DNA of 50,207 nucleotides from Bacteroidales bacterium (GCA_030589895.1 JAUUZQ010000018.1:1-50207); one strand, 5' to 3'. Counted from the first letter of the stretch, positions 18,038 through 26,357 are shown. Translations and numbers: made by a program. The notes: generated by a model not told the origin, from the sequence alone.

Positions 18038-18601
18038 ATGGTTGACTCAAGCCTGGTCCTAAAAGGACAAACTATCGCCTACACGTTGTACACTGTTGTA
18101 ATAATGCTTGTTATGCTATGGTTTGCCTACAAGGTTACGAAAACAGGAAAAGGCAAGAATGTGGTGAAACCCGCCCTGTTCTACACTTTTGTAATATTTT
18201 TAACAACGTTAGGTATTTCATTGCACATTATAACCTTTAACACCATTCCCTGGTCGGAGATGGATTTGAACAGGGGTAAAATTACTCCGGACAAATCTTT
18301 TGTGATCACGGTGGAAGACCATCAATTCAAATTACCCGATGAAGAGATGCTCATTGAAGTAGGGGAGATTGTTGAGTTTGATGTAACTACACTGGATCTG
18401 ACTTACGGATTTGGTCTTTTCAGACAAGACAATTCAATGCTGTTTCAAATGCAAGTTGTTCCTGGCCACAGGAATGATATTTTATGGCAGTTTGTTAAAC
18501 CTGGAATTTATACTATTCGATCTACGGAGTATTCAGGACCTAAAGGCATTGCCATGGTTGAAAAGGATGTCGTTCGGGTAGTAGAAAAAATTATTGAATA
18601 A
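18038..18601 (+). CDS. Heme-copper reductase subunit II homologue lacking all CuA His/Cys ligands
   Basis: This is a membrane-anchored cupredoxin-fold protein (187 residues) resembling cytochrome oxidase subunit II. There are two membrane helices (residues about 10-31 and 45-66) and then the cupredoxin domain (FVITVEDHQFKLPDEEM onward). The CuA site is gone. Y123 stands at the first His (LTYGFGLF against the usual V-H-GF). In the second block, STEYSGPKGIAM aligns with C-S-E-x-C-G-P-x-H-x-x-M, so S162 and S166 replace both Cys and G170 replaces the second His; only E164 and M173 remain. Electrons therefore cannot pass through CuA, and a quinol donor or a CuA-independent route is inferred. A strong ribosome site precedes it, and the catalytic subunit follows 32 bases later. 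Confidence 0.85.
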   Translation: MVDSSLVLKGQTIAYTLYTVVIMLVMLWFAYKVTKTGKGKNVVKPALFYTFVIFLTTLGISLHIITFNTIPWSEMDLNRGKITPDKSFVITVEDHQFKLPDEEMLIEVGEIVEFDVTTLDLTYGFGLFRQDNSMLFQMQVVPGHRNDILWQFVKPGIYTIRSTEYSGPKGIAMVEKDVVRVVEKIIE

Positions 18602-18633
18602 ACCCTGATTTAAATCACTAAAAAAACCACATT

Positions 18634-20259
18634 ATGTCATTTGTAAAAACATTAATGAACGGGGAACAGGGATTATTTAAAGCCGGTTCTCTTACTGCAA
18701 TGCAGAAACTAGCCCTACGATTTGTTGTTGTTGGATTAGTATATTATTTATTTGTTGTTGTTGAAGGTATGTTAATGAGAATTTATGCAGTGGAACAGAT
18801 TTCCATGATTTCTCAGGATCAGTATTTTGCTATACTTACCGCACATCCGCTGGTAGGTATTTTTGGCTCAACTTATCTTATTGTAATGGGTGCTTTTCTT
18901 TTTCTGGTGCCTTTTCTTATGAAAAAGCCGATCTATAGTTTGAAACTTGCCAACTGGAATTTTGGTCTGATCGCCGGAGGAACTTTTACCTTCTGGGCTG
19001 CCGGATTTATATCACATTATGCACCTCTCTACACATTGTATTGGCCGCTTCCTGCTGATTTTAGTCAGTTTAATCCTGTTGGAGGAGCTATTTTTGTGCT
19101 GGGGATCGCGCTTATTATGGTAGGATCAATGCTTTTTGTTGTCAATGTTTTCAAAACGATTACCTATACACCTGAAGGTTGGGAGAAACAACCTGCCGGC
19201 AGATTATTGGGTTCGGCCCTGGGAACATCAGGAATTGCAAATATATTCAGAAAGAAAAAGAACAGGAGGGAGCATTTGGTTCCTCTACCAGTGGCAGCTA
19301 TTGCCAGGGGATCTGTAGATGTAGCGCTTAATGCTATCATTCTTCTTTTCACCGGAGTATTGATCCTTGTATTTATGGTAGCAGCTATTCTGGGACATGA
19401 TCTGAGGGAGTCGGCTATCGATGCCCTACTATATAAAAATTGGTTCTGGTGGGGTCTGGATTTGATTGCAGATGGACTGGTTCTGATTTTTGTTGCAGGT
19501 ACATGGTATTTACTGGCTACAATGATCACTGGAAAGAAACTTTTTATGGGAAATATTGCCCGCGCAGCTTTGCTTGTTGAGCTGATTGTTTCATGGACAG
19601 TTTGGTCACACCACCTCTTATCTGACCAGGCACAACCTGCTATTCTGAAAGTTCTTTCGGGAGAAATGGTAACAGCTTTTGAGCTAATTACCCAGGGACT
19701 TGCCTTCTTCATTGTTCTGGCAACTTTATGGTCTGCCCGTCCACTTAAGATGACCAACGAACTCAAGTTCTTGTTGGGTGGTTTAGCCGGATTTGCACTG
19801 GCAGTACCTGCGGGAATAATGCAAGCTGATGTTGGACTAAACAGAATATTGCACAATACGCAATGGATCATTGGTCCACACGTACACGTTGCAATTCTGG
19901 TTGGACTGACCATGACCCTGTATTCTGCAATATATTTTCTGTTCCCAATACTTACTAATGGGGCCAAGTGGTATAGCCAGAAGTTGGCCAATATACACTT
20001 CTGGCTTCACCTTATTGGTGGAATAGGTATGGGTGCATTCATGGGAATGGCCGGTTTAAAAGGAATGTTGAGAAGAACACTCTATTTTAATGGCGAGTTC
20101 GATCTCTATATGATCCTTGCTGCAGTATGTGGTACGCTACTACTGCTCTCGTTCCTGGCATTTTTCTATAATCTCGTAATGAGTGTTGGTGTGAATGGTG
20201 TTATTGGAATATTCAGACCTACCAAGAATGTAAACAAAGACTTGCTTCCTGCTGAATAA
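18634..20259 (+). CDS. Heme-copper reductase subunit I with altered metal ligands, probable nitric oxide reductase relative
   Basis: This is a polytopic catalytic subunit (541 residues, about 12 helices) of the heme-copper superfamily. Heme ligands are present: H71 (TAHPLVG) and H418 (GPHVHVA) for the low-spin heme, and H416 for the active-site heme. Two of the three CuB/FeB ligands are present as H326-H327 (VWSHHLL). The third, normally His of HPEVY or of the NorB HLWVE motif, is D276 in WWGLDLIADGLV, with D280 four residues on where oxidases have Tyr and NorB has Glu. No Tyr-His crosslink pair is possible, so O2 reduction is unlikely. Together with the CuA-less subunit II and an Rrf2 regulator, a non-canonical NO reductase (eNOR/sNOR/gNOR-like groups are known) is the best inference. 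Automated pipelines may call it cbb3-type subunit I. Confidence 0.85.
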   Translation: MSFVKTLMNGEQGLFKAGSLTAMQKLALRFVVVGLVYYLFVVVEGMLMRIYAVEQISMISQDQYFAILTAHPLVGIFGSTYLIVMGAFLFLVPFLMKKPIYSLKLANWNFGLIAGGTFTFWAAGFISHYAPLYTLYWPLPADFSQFNPVGGAIFVLGIALIMVGSMLFVVNVFKTITYTPEGWEKQPAGRLLGSALGTSGIANIFRKKKNRREHLVPLPVAAIARGSVDVALNAIILLFTGVLILVFMVAAILGHDLRESAIDALLYKNWFWWGLDLIADGLVLIFVAGTWYLLATMITGKKLFMGNIARAALLVELIVSWTVWSHHLLSDQAQPAILKVLSGEMVTAFELITQGLAFFIVLATLWSARPLKMTNELKFLLGGLAGFALAVPAGIMQADVGLNRILHNTQWIIGPHVHVAILVGLTMTLYSAIYFLFPILTNGAKWYSQKLANIHFWLHLIGGIGMGAFMGMAGLKGMLRRTLYFNGEFDLYMILAAVCGTLLLLSFLAFFYNLVMSVGVNGVIGIFRPTKNVNKDLLPAE

Positions 20260-20283
20260 AGAGAAGTATAGCATATTTAATAT

Positions 20284-20320
20284 AAACAGGGTTTTGATTT
20301 TTCAAAACCCTGTTTTTTTT
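20284..20320 (+). terminator. Strong terminator of the heme-copper operon
   Basis: A perfect 14-base-pair stem (20284-20297 with 20302-20315) closes a TTTT loop and runs into a T tract. On the other strand it is also preceded by A residues, so it may stop the convergent glycosyltransferase transcript as well. Confidence 0.92.
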
Positions 20321-20326
20321 CTCCTT

Positions 20327-20340
20327 CCGATAGCTATCGG
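20327..20340. repeat. Perfect 14-base palindrome CCGATAGCTATCGG
   Basis: The palindrome sits 7 bases after the terminator T tract in the gap between convergent genes. I did not notice another copy in this window. Its sequence is GC-richer than the surroundings, and similar palindromes recur in intergenic DNA of some Bacteroidota, which I recall but cannot verify here. Confidence 0.6.
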
Positions 20341-20390
20341 AACTCAGTCTTCAATTCTTCCCCTCAAACTACACGCACTCTCCCTCTACA

Positions 20391-21401
20391 TTACGAAATC
20401 ACCAAATAATCCTTCCCTTCAACATACCCTCTTTCTTCCAGGAACGACATAATTTTCGCCCTGTTATTCATCTGTCTGATATAACTTAGAATAAACATTT
20501 CCCCAGCAGGAGGCAGGTCTTCGTAATAGATAATTTGATTATTGATTTGCCGGCTTTTTTTTGTATCGATGAAGCTATGGAATTTCACGCCATACGGTTC
20601 AAGAAGCCTGGCTCGACGACGTGATATTCTGCTGGCACCCCAGATGGATACATTTGGATGATAAGGGTTGTTTTTCTTAAGCCATTGAGCGAGATATTTA
20701 CTTTTTATTTTGTAGAATGCAGCATCACTGTAGATTGAATTGGTACGTGTCAGCCGGGTATCTGAATCATACCATTTAAGAACAGTGACTGGTAATTTCA
20801 TTATTTTCACTCCGGCATCCAGCCAGCGGAGCCACATTTCATAATCTTCAGGGAAATCACCCGCTTTGTACATCCCGTGTTTTTCTGAAAGCGAGCTCCT
20901 CCACATGGCAGATGGATTTACTATAGGCGACTCAATAAATCGCCGGTTAAAAATGTCCTGGTATGATTGAATAGAATTGCTCCACTGCACATATCTGTTA
21001 AAACCCTCTGTATTTTCTGAATGGGACATATGTTCCACTAATCCTGCGACGGCTCCATATTCAGGATTTTCATTCAGAAATCGGGATTGTAATTTCAGTT
21101 TTTCAGGGAAAGCCCAATCATCAGAATCCATTCGTGAAATATACTCCCCATTTGCCAATTCAGAGCCTTTGTTTGAAGCATGCATAACTCCCTGTTTTGA
21201 CTCTTTGGTAAGCACGATTCTCTTGTCTTTTGATTGCCAGTTTTCAGCAATTTTTGGACTGGAATCAGTTGAGTTATTGTCAATCAATATCAGTTCAAAA
21301 TCATGAAAACTTTGTTCAAGAATACTCTCAACAGCCCTTGATAATGTTTTTTCAGCATTGTAGTATGGAAGAATAACGGATATCTTAGGATTGTCTGACA
21401 T
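20391..21401 (-). CDS. Family 2 glycosyltransferase with C-terminal Rossmann-like domain
   Basis: This is a cytosolic GT-A transferase (336 residues) that should add a sugar from a nucleotide donor to a surface glycan or glycolipid. The N-terminal motif ISVILPYYNAEKTLSRAVES (residues about 8-27) binds the nucleotide; DNNSTDSS and the DxD-type MDSDDW (residues about 91-96) complete the donor and metal site. Residues about 250-336 form a second domain with WGASRISRRRARLL and, at the end, GYVEGKDYLVIS, which looks like a Rossmann-type accessory domain attached to some GT2 enzymes; its role is unknown to me. It stands alone between a convergent operon and the DASS transporter, outside any polysaccharide cluster. 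Confidence 0.9.
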   Translation of the reverse strand: MSDNPKISVILPYYNAEKTLSRAVESILEQSFHDFELILIDNNSTDSSPKIAENWQSKDKRIVLTKESKQGVMHASNKGSELANGEYISRMDSDDWAFPEKLKLQSRFLNENPEYGAVAGLVEHMSHSENTEGFNRYVQWSNSIQSYQDIFNRRFIESPIVNPSAMWRSSLSEKHGMYKAGDFPEDYEMWLRWLDAGVKIMKLPVTVLKWYDSDTRLTRTNSIYSDAAFYKIKSKYLAQWLKKNNPYHPNVSIWGASRISRRRARLLEPYGVKFHSFIDTKKSRQINNQIIYYEDLPPAGEMFILSYIRQMNNRAKIMSFLEERGYVEGKDYLVIS

Positions 21402-21523
21402 TTTTTTTGCTACTGACTAAATGCTAAATGCTAAATGCTAAAATCTACATGCTATTGGTTACCGTCTACTGTCTGCTTGCTACTGTTTATAATTTACTAC
21501 ACTTTCTGCCTACACCTCACAAC
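21402..21523. repeat. Degenerate word-repeating intergenic tract
   Basis: Read on the minus strand, the stretch is built of recurring related words: TTTAGCA three times, CAGTAG/CAGACAGTAG, and GTGTAG/GTGAGGTGTAG. It holds no gene or clear promoter. A similar style of sequence occurs at 28070-28199 and, more weakly, at 20341-20390, each time just after the 3' end of a minus-strand gene. Confidence 0.5.
21417..21444. repeat. Short tandem repeat, CTAAATG unit
   Basis: Three exact copies of CTAAATG (21417-21437) are followed by the near copy CTAAAAT, just upstream of the glycosyltransferase start. It is the most regular part of a longer word-repeating tract (21402-21523). Confidence 0.85.
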
Positions 21524-22984
21524 CTATACCCCCAATACTCTTGTAACCAACAAAATAACAAAGATGCTTACCACATTTAGAATTAGTCCTGTTCGTACCA
21601 TGGTTTTAATCTGGATCTTATGGGTGCCAAATACAATTGCATTTGGAGGTGTAGCTGTAGGCAACATAAAGGCCATGGAGGAAGCCAGTGTGGCAGGAAA
21701 CATAAAAAGCACCGGGTCGTTACCGCTGCTTATGGCCAGGGCTGCAAAAACCGGAAGGAGCATTTGAATAGAAGCAACATTTGAAGTGAGCTCAGTCAGA
21801 AATATCATTAAGGTAAGGATTGTTAACAGAATAATATATGGACCAACAGACCCTGTCCAGCTTAATTGCTCACCCATCCACAATGCCAAACCGGATATTT
21901 GAAATCCCTTTGCCAGCGCAAATCCTCCTCCAAACAGAAGAACAATATCCCATGGTAATTTTTTTGCAGTTGCCCAATCCATTAATTGTCCTCCGGTCTT
22001 GCTTTTTGAAGGTATTGAGAACAAAAGTATGGCCATAAAAATGGCTACGGTACTGTCATTGATATATTCAGGATTTTTAAATAAAGAAGACCATCCCGGG
22101 ATAGAAAATTTATCAAATTGTATTCCGAGACGAAATGTCCAGAGAGTAGCCATAATGACAAAAAGGACCAATACAACTTTTTCTTCATATGATGCTTTCC
22201 CCAGTTTTTTATACTCCAGTGAAAAGTGATCAGGAGCAATCCCTGTCCATTTTTCCCGGGGAAGAAAAAACAGGTATATCACCAGGAATACTACGCCAAA
22301 CATTGTAATTGAAATTGGAGCAGCAAAGCCCATCCATTGTGCAAATGAGATAACTTCAGCATCAGGAAACAAGGTTTGCATTACCTGGGGATATACAAGA
22401 TTTGTTGGACTTCCAACCAAAGTTGTAATACCACCAACTGAAGCGCTGTATGCGATCGCAAGTAAAACTCCTGTGGCGTATTTGGAGACACTTTTTTCAG
22501 GGATGGAAATCTCTAGCTGGGAAATGACCGAAAGTATAATGGGGATCATCATCATAGTGGCTGCAGTATTAGAGATCCACATAGAGAGGAAGGCAGTGGC
22601 AAGCATAAATCCAAATAGGATTTTTCCGGGTCCAACACCTATATACATCATTATTTTCAGTGCAATTCTACGGTGCAAATTCCATTTTTCCATGGCAAGA
22701 GCCATGATAAACCCTCCCAGGTAAACAAAAATGATGTGGTTGATATATGCAGATGTAACATCTTTTCCCCCAAGAATTCCTAGTGCGGGAAACAATACGA
22801 TTGGGATGAGCGCGGTTATGGCAAGTGGAATAGCTTCAGTTACCCACCATGTTGCTATTAACAGGGCAACGGCAAGTGTTTTTCCAACAGCTGGATTATC
22901 AGGATCCGGATCGGTGAAAAAGTATACAATAATAAACAAAATAATACCGGCAATAAATCCGATAGTTCCTCTCTTCAGTACCAT
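21524..22984 (-). CDS. DASS-family sodium/anion symporter (SLC13-type)
   Basis: This is an inner-membrane carrier (486 residues from ATG) of the divalent anion:Na+ symporter family, expected to import dicarboxylates such as succinate, or sulfate-like anions. It has about 11 hydrophobic segments. The family's SNT substrate/sodium motif appears as WISNTAATM in the first half, and the repeat-related helix FLTELTSNVASIQM in the second. SVGGITTLVGSPTNLV is the other conserved family block. ATG at 22984 (M-V-L-K-R) is preferred to the TTG one codon earlier. It is transcribed away from the DUF4395 gene and lies upstream of the glycosyltransferase on the same strand, with a 122-base repetitive gap. 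Confidence 0.92.
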   Translation of the reverse strand: MVLKRGTIGFIAGIILFIIVYFFTDPDPDNPAVGKTLAVALLIATWWVTEAIPLAITALIPIVLFPALGILGGKDVTSAYINHIIFVYLGGFIMALAMEKWNLHRRIALKIMMYIGVGPGKILFGFMLATAFLSMWISNTAATMMMIPIILSVISQLEISIPEKSVSKYATGVLLAIAYSASVGGITTLVGSPTNLVYPQVMQTLFPDAEVISFAQWMGFAAPISITMFGVVFLVIYLFFLPREKWTGIAPDHFSLEYKKLGKASYEEKVVLVLFVIMATLWTFRLGIQFDKFSIPGWSSLFKNPEYINDSTVAIFMAILLFSIPSKSKTGGQLMDWATAKKLPWDIVLLFGGGFALAKGFQISGLALWMGEQLSWTGSVGPYIILLTILTLMIFLTELTSNVASIQMLLPVFAALAISSGNDPVLFMFPATLASSMAFMLPTATPPNAIVFGTHKIQIKTMVRTGLILNVVSIFVILLVTRVLGV

Positions 22985-23171
22985 CAAATATTTGATTCTA
23001 ATTTCAGATAAATATAATCAATCAGTTGAGGATTCCGAATTTCAATAGTAGAATTCTTTTTCTCCAAATCCTTCAATAAATATTTGACGTGTATTGTGAT
23101 TCACACCTAATATATCTTCCATTCCTGTAAGGAAATCAAGCTATACGAGTCTTATAAACAAAAGAAATTAT

Positions 23172-23615
23172 ATGAATAATTTAATATGTCCTGTTTCTCC
23201 ACATCGTGTGGATGAAAACCTCGTTAGGTTTACAGCTCTTTGGGTAGTATTATTATCCGGACTGACAGTTTTATACCCAAACTTTTATGTTCCGCTTTAT
23301 CTGGCGATAGATTTTTCTATAAGAGCATTCACAAAGGCACCATTCAGTCCCCTGAGCTGGATTTCACAACAATTCGTAAATTTATTAAATCTAAAACCAA
23401 TATTGATTGATAAAGCACCTAAAATTTTTGCTGCCCGCATTGGTTTTTCCCTCACAATATTAATGTCAATCTCTGCGCTGATGGGTTTTGATATTGTTTT
23501 GATAAGCATTGGATCTATTCTGATGTTCTTCGCCTTTCTGGAATGTGGTATTAATTTTTGCACAGGATGTTGGGTTTATACTTATATTGTTCTGCCAATA
23601 AACAAGGATAAGTAA
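23172..23615 (+). CDS. DUF4395 membrane protein
   Basis: This small membrane protein (147 residues) belongs to the DUF4395 family, whose function is not established. The N-terminus CPVSPHRVDENLVRFTA is the family hallmark, with a Cys six residues in. Hydrophobic segments follow at about 22-50 and 85-125. The C-terminal block FLECGINFCTGCWVYTY holds three Cys (C-X5-C-X2-C) that could bind metal or take part in thiol chemistry. DUF4395 genes commonly neighbour thioredoxin, rhodanese or DsrE-type genes; here the next gene, 8 bases on, is DsrE-like, which supports a sulfur or redox context. Confidence 0.82.
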   Translation: MNNLICPVSPHRVDENLVRFTALWVVLLSGLTVLYPNFYVPLYLAIDFSIRAFTKAPFSPLSWISQQFVNLLNLKPILIDKAPKIFAARIGFSLTILMSISALMGFDIVLISIGSILMFFAFLECGINFCTGCWVYTYIVLPINKDK

Positions 23616-23623
23616 GAATTATT

Positions 23624-23965
23624 ATGAAACGTTTACTAGTTGTTTTTCTTAATATTATTATTTTAATCACAATTACACCAACACTTTTTGGACAGATGGA
23701 AACAGATAATTCTGATAAGTTGGTTGTTTTATGGGTAAGTGGAGACCGTGATGTTGCTGAGAAATCATGTTTGATGTATACCCATGCAGCCAAGAAATAC
23801 GAATGGTTTTCTGAGGTGACTCTGATCAGTTGGGGCCCTTCTGCTAAATTGCTTGCAGAGGACGAGGCGATTAGAGAAAAAGTAAAGTCTGACAAATTGT
23901 CTGCGTTTTTTTCTGGCGTAATATTTGGGCTGGTATTGATAAATATGGATTATGATCAATGTTAA
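23624..23965 (+). CDS. Exported DsrE-like protein, probably C-terminally truncated
   Basis: A signal peptide (residues 1-23, LFG|Q) is followed by a DsrE/DsrF-like beta-alpha core: KLVVLWVSGDRDVAEKSC, then MYTHAAKKY and EVTLISWGPSAKLLAED. Family members of this exported type normally continue with a second half carrying a Cys-containing block and a DxYGV motif. Here the frame instead runs into SDKLSAFFSGVIFGLVLIN and stops at residue 113, 14 bases inside the TPR gene. In another + frame the DNA at about 23940-23955 reads D-K-Y-G-L, which may be a remnant after a frameshift. It may therefore be a decaying gene, or an unusually short family member. Confidence 0.6.
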   Translation: MKRLLVVFLNIIILITITPTLFGQMETDNSDKLVVLWVSGDRDVAEKSCLMYTHAAKKYEWFSEVTLISWGPSAKLLAEDEAIREKVKSDKLSAFFSGVIFGLVLINMDYDQC

Positions 23966-26177
23966 GAAGATAAATTCCAGCTATAATCAACTCTGTTCGC
24001 TTATCTCTTCAAAAAAGATAAAGGATGCCCTGGATGTTTTAAAAGATTTAATATCCAAAGCTGCCTTCAGTGATTATTTTATTCAGCAGGAGCATCTTGA
24101 ATCTACCTATGAGCAGATGCTTCGTTATACACTGGATGGTGTTCATGATCCTGAAAGGGAAAAAATATATCAGAACTTACAAGTATCAATTTTAAAGCTG
24201 GCGGATAAGGTCAGGTCTTTATTACTGATGAAATATGCGGGTTGGCATACATTCACATTAAAAGCAGACCTGGAGAAAAAACAAAAACTTACTGGAAAGG
24301 GAGTTATTGAAACATTAGATGACCTGGCCTTTCGTATCGAACTGGATGAGATCATAAATGAAGATAAAACCACCCCCAATACTTCAGACCTGAGGCGAAG
24401 AGACCTTATCATGGAGATTTTCAAGCACCTGTGGCTTACGGATCATTATATGGAGGCCGAGAACGGTTTGGTAGGTACTCTTATAAGTTGTAGGGATTTT
24501 ACCTGGTATGAACAATCATTACAGGTTAGTGCTATTCTTCTTTCTGCTCTTCGATATTGGGATGAGCAAAAAATTCACCGACTGATTGATTTTGCTGAAA
24601 TGGAAGATCCTCAGGTTTCCGGAAGAGCACTGGTGGCATTGGTGCTTTTACTATATACGTATGACAAGAGGCTTCATTTGTATCCCTCCATCATTGGACG
24701 ACTTGAATTGCTTAAGGATACCCTGGATATGGACAAGGTATTAGAACAGATTGTGTTACAAATCAACAGATCGAGAGATACCCTGGAGCTCGGGAAAAAA
24801 CTGCAAGAGGATATTATCCCTGAAATGGTAAAATTAAAACCGGAGCTGGAAGATAAATTGCGAATGAAAGACTTGGAAGACGAGGATTCAGATGAAAAAG
24901 GAAATCCGGATTGGGAAAGTGTATTTAAAGAGTCAGATGATCTTTATAGAAAAGTGGATGAATTCATGAAGCTGCAGATGGAGGGTGCAGATGTATATAT
25001 GACTACATTCTCTATGCTAAAGAATTTTCCATTTTTTAATGAGCTTACCAATTGGCTGGTTCCATTTTATGAGGAGAATCCGGATCTTTCAGAAGTATAT
25101 CAACAGGAAGCAGAGGGCTTTAATCCGGAAATGTTTATATCCGGACTTAAGAAAATGCCTTTTCTGTGTAATTCAGATAAGTACAGTTTTATTTTTAATG
25201 TTAGGTTCTTGCCGCAAGAGCAGAAACAAATGCTTTCAAGTGCTTTTATGATGGAGATGGAAGGCTTGTCGGAGATGGTTTCTGATGAAGAGTTGATGAG
25301 TGGTGATTTTGTCAGAAGAACAGTGTTTGTACAGTATATACAGGATCTTTATAGATTCTTTAAGCTCTCCCCCTTTAAAAATGAGTTTGAAGATCTCTTT
25401 ACCGGCAAATTGGATGTCTATTATTCCTCATTTTTTAATACCCTGATTTCCGACAGGAGTGTATTCAGAAATATTGCTGAATACTTTTTCGAAAAGTCTC
25501 ACTATGAAGAGGCATTGGATATTTTCGAAATGTTGCTAAAAGACGATTCTAATAATCCGGAGTTGCTCGAGAAAGCAGGTTTTTGCCACCAGCAAATGGA
25601 GCAGTTTAATAAAGCTCTGAAATATTATGATAAGATTGATTTGCATGGGAAACCAGGGACATGGGTTCTAAAAAACATGGCTCTGTGTTATCGTAAAGTG
25701 GAAAATTATGAGTTGGCACTGGATGTATATCAGCGTATTTTAATTGAAACCCCGGATGATATAAAAATTGAATCTCTTATTGGGTTTTGCAATCTGAAAT
25801 TAGAGAAGTATGAAACCGCCCTTAAACAATATTTTAAAATTGAATACCGAAATCCTAAAAATAGCAATGTAATTCGTCCCATTGCATGGTGTTATTTTGC
25901 ACTGGGTGATCTGGAGAAGTCAGACAAATATTTCAACAAAGTATTTGAAGCAAATCCGGATTATTTCGATTATGTTAACTATGGCCATGTAAAATGGGCA
26001 ATGGGGGACAGGAAGGCTGCAATTGAAAACTATATACTTTCAACAAATTACAGCAATTTTTCTCTGAAGGAACTGCATAAAATAATGGAAGATGATATTC
26101 CTATGCTATTAAAAAATGGTGTGGATAAGGATGAGATCCCATTGATGATGGATTACCTGCGCTACTCTAAAAAATAG
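23952..26177 (+). CDS. TPR-repeat protein of unknown function
   Basis: This large soluble protein (741 residues) has no signal peptide or membrane segment, so it is probably cytosolic. The first 480 residues or so are helical and acidic and match no domain that I recognise. From about residue 505 there are at least five tetratricopeptide repeats: YFFEKSHYEEALDIFEMLL, HQQMEQFNKALKYYDKI, YRKVENYELALDVYQRIL, NLKLEKYETALKQYFKI and YFALGDLEKSDKYFNKVFEA. These make a scaffold for protein-protein contacts. It overlaps the DsrE-like gene by 14 bases and is followed by a structured intergenic element. Similar TPR proteins are widespread in Bacteroidota without known function. Confidence 0.8.
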   Translation: MINVKKINSSYNQLCSLISSKKIKDALDVLKDLISKAAFSDYFIQQEHLESTYEQMLRYTLDGVHDPEREKIYQNLQVSILKLADKVRSLLLMKYAGWHTFTLKADLEKKQKLTGKGVIETLDDLAFRIELDEIINEDKTTPNTSDLRRRDLIMEIFKHLWLTDHYMEAENGLVGTLISCRDFTWYEQSLQVSAILLSALRYWDEQKIHRLIDFAEMEDPQVSGRALVALVLLLYTYDKRLHLYPSIIGRLELLKDTLDMDKVLEQIVLQINRSRDTLELGKKLQEDIIPEMVKLKPELEDKLRMKDLEDEDSDEKGNPDWESVFKESDDLYRKVDEFMKLQMEGADVYMTTFSMLKNFPFFNELTNWLVPFYEENPDLSEVYQQEAEGFNPEMFISGLKKMPFLCNSDKYSFIFNVRFLPQEQKQMLSSAFMMEMEGLSEMVSDEELMSGDFVRRTVFVQYIQDLYRFFKLSPFKNEFEDLFTGKLDVYYSSFFNTLISDRSVFRNIAEYFFEKSHYEEALDIFEMLLKDDSNNPELLEKAGFCHQQMEQFNKALKYYDKIDLHGKPGTWVLKNMALCYRKVENYELALDVYQRILIETPDDIKIESLIGFCNLKLEKYETALKQYFKIEYRNPKNSNVIRPIAWCYFALGDLEKSDKYFNKVFEANPDYFDYVNYGHVKWAMGDRKAAIENYILSTNYSNFSLKELHKIMEDDIPMLLKNGVDKDEIPLMMDYLRYSKK

Positions 26178-26187
26178 ACAAAAAAAT

Positions 26188-26269
26188 AAGCGGTCCGATA
26201 TTGAAGAAAAAAGCCATGGAATTCAACCCGTCTCTATGAGAATGGAATTAGTATCGAACCGCTTTGCGG
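26188..26269. terminator. Structured inverted repeat between convergent genes
   Basis: AAGCGGTCCGATA (26188-26200) pairs with TATCGAACCGCTT (26252-26264) over 13 positions with one mismatch, around a 51-base interior. The right arm also belongs to a second hairpin, CCGC-TTT-GCGG (26259-26269), which excludes the first. It lies between the ends of the TPR gene and deoC, so a two-way terminator is the simplest reading; the absence of a clear T-run and the long interior leave room for a structured RNA. Confidence 0.5.
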
Positions 26270-26357
26270 AAAGAGGAATTTCTATTATAAAAGCCCCCTT
26301 GTATTTCTAAGAACGTTATACTCTATAGGCAAATATATGAAATTGATTTAACAAAAG

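Noticed and set aside
19164-19991. 275-residue minus-strand frame inside the heme-copper subunit I gene
   Set aside because: It is antisense to a gene with clear heme-ligand motifs, and its translation has no recognisable domain or signal.
18634-20259. Ordinary cbb3-type cytochrome oxidase
   Set aside because: No CcoO/CcoP cytochrome genes follow, the third CuB His is Asp, and the accompanying subunit II is a CuA-less cupredoxin type.
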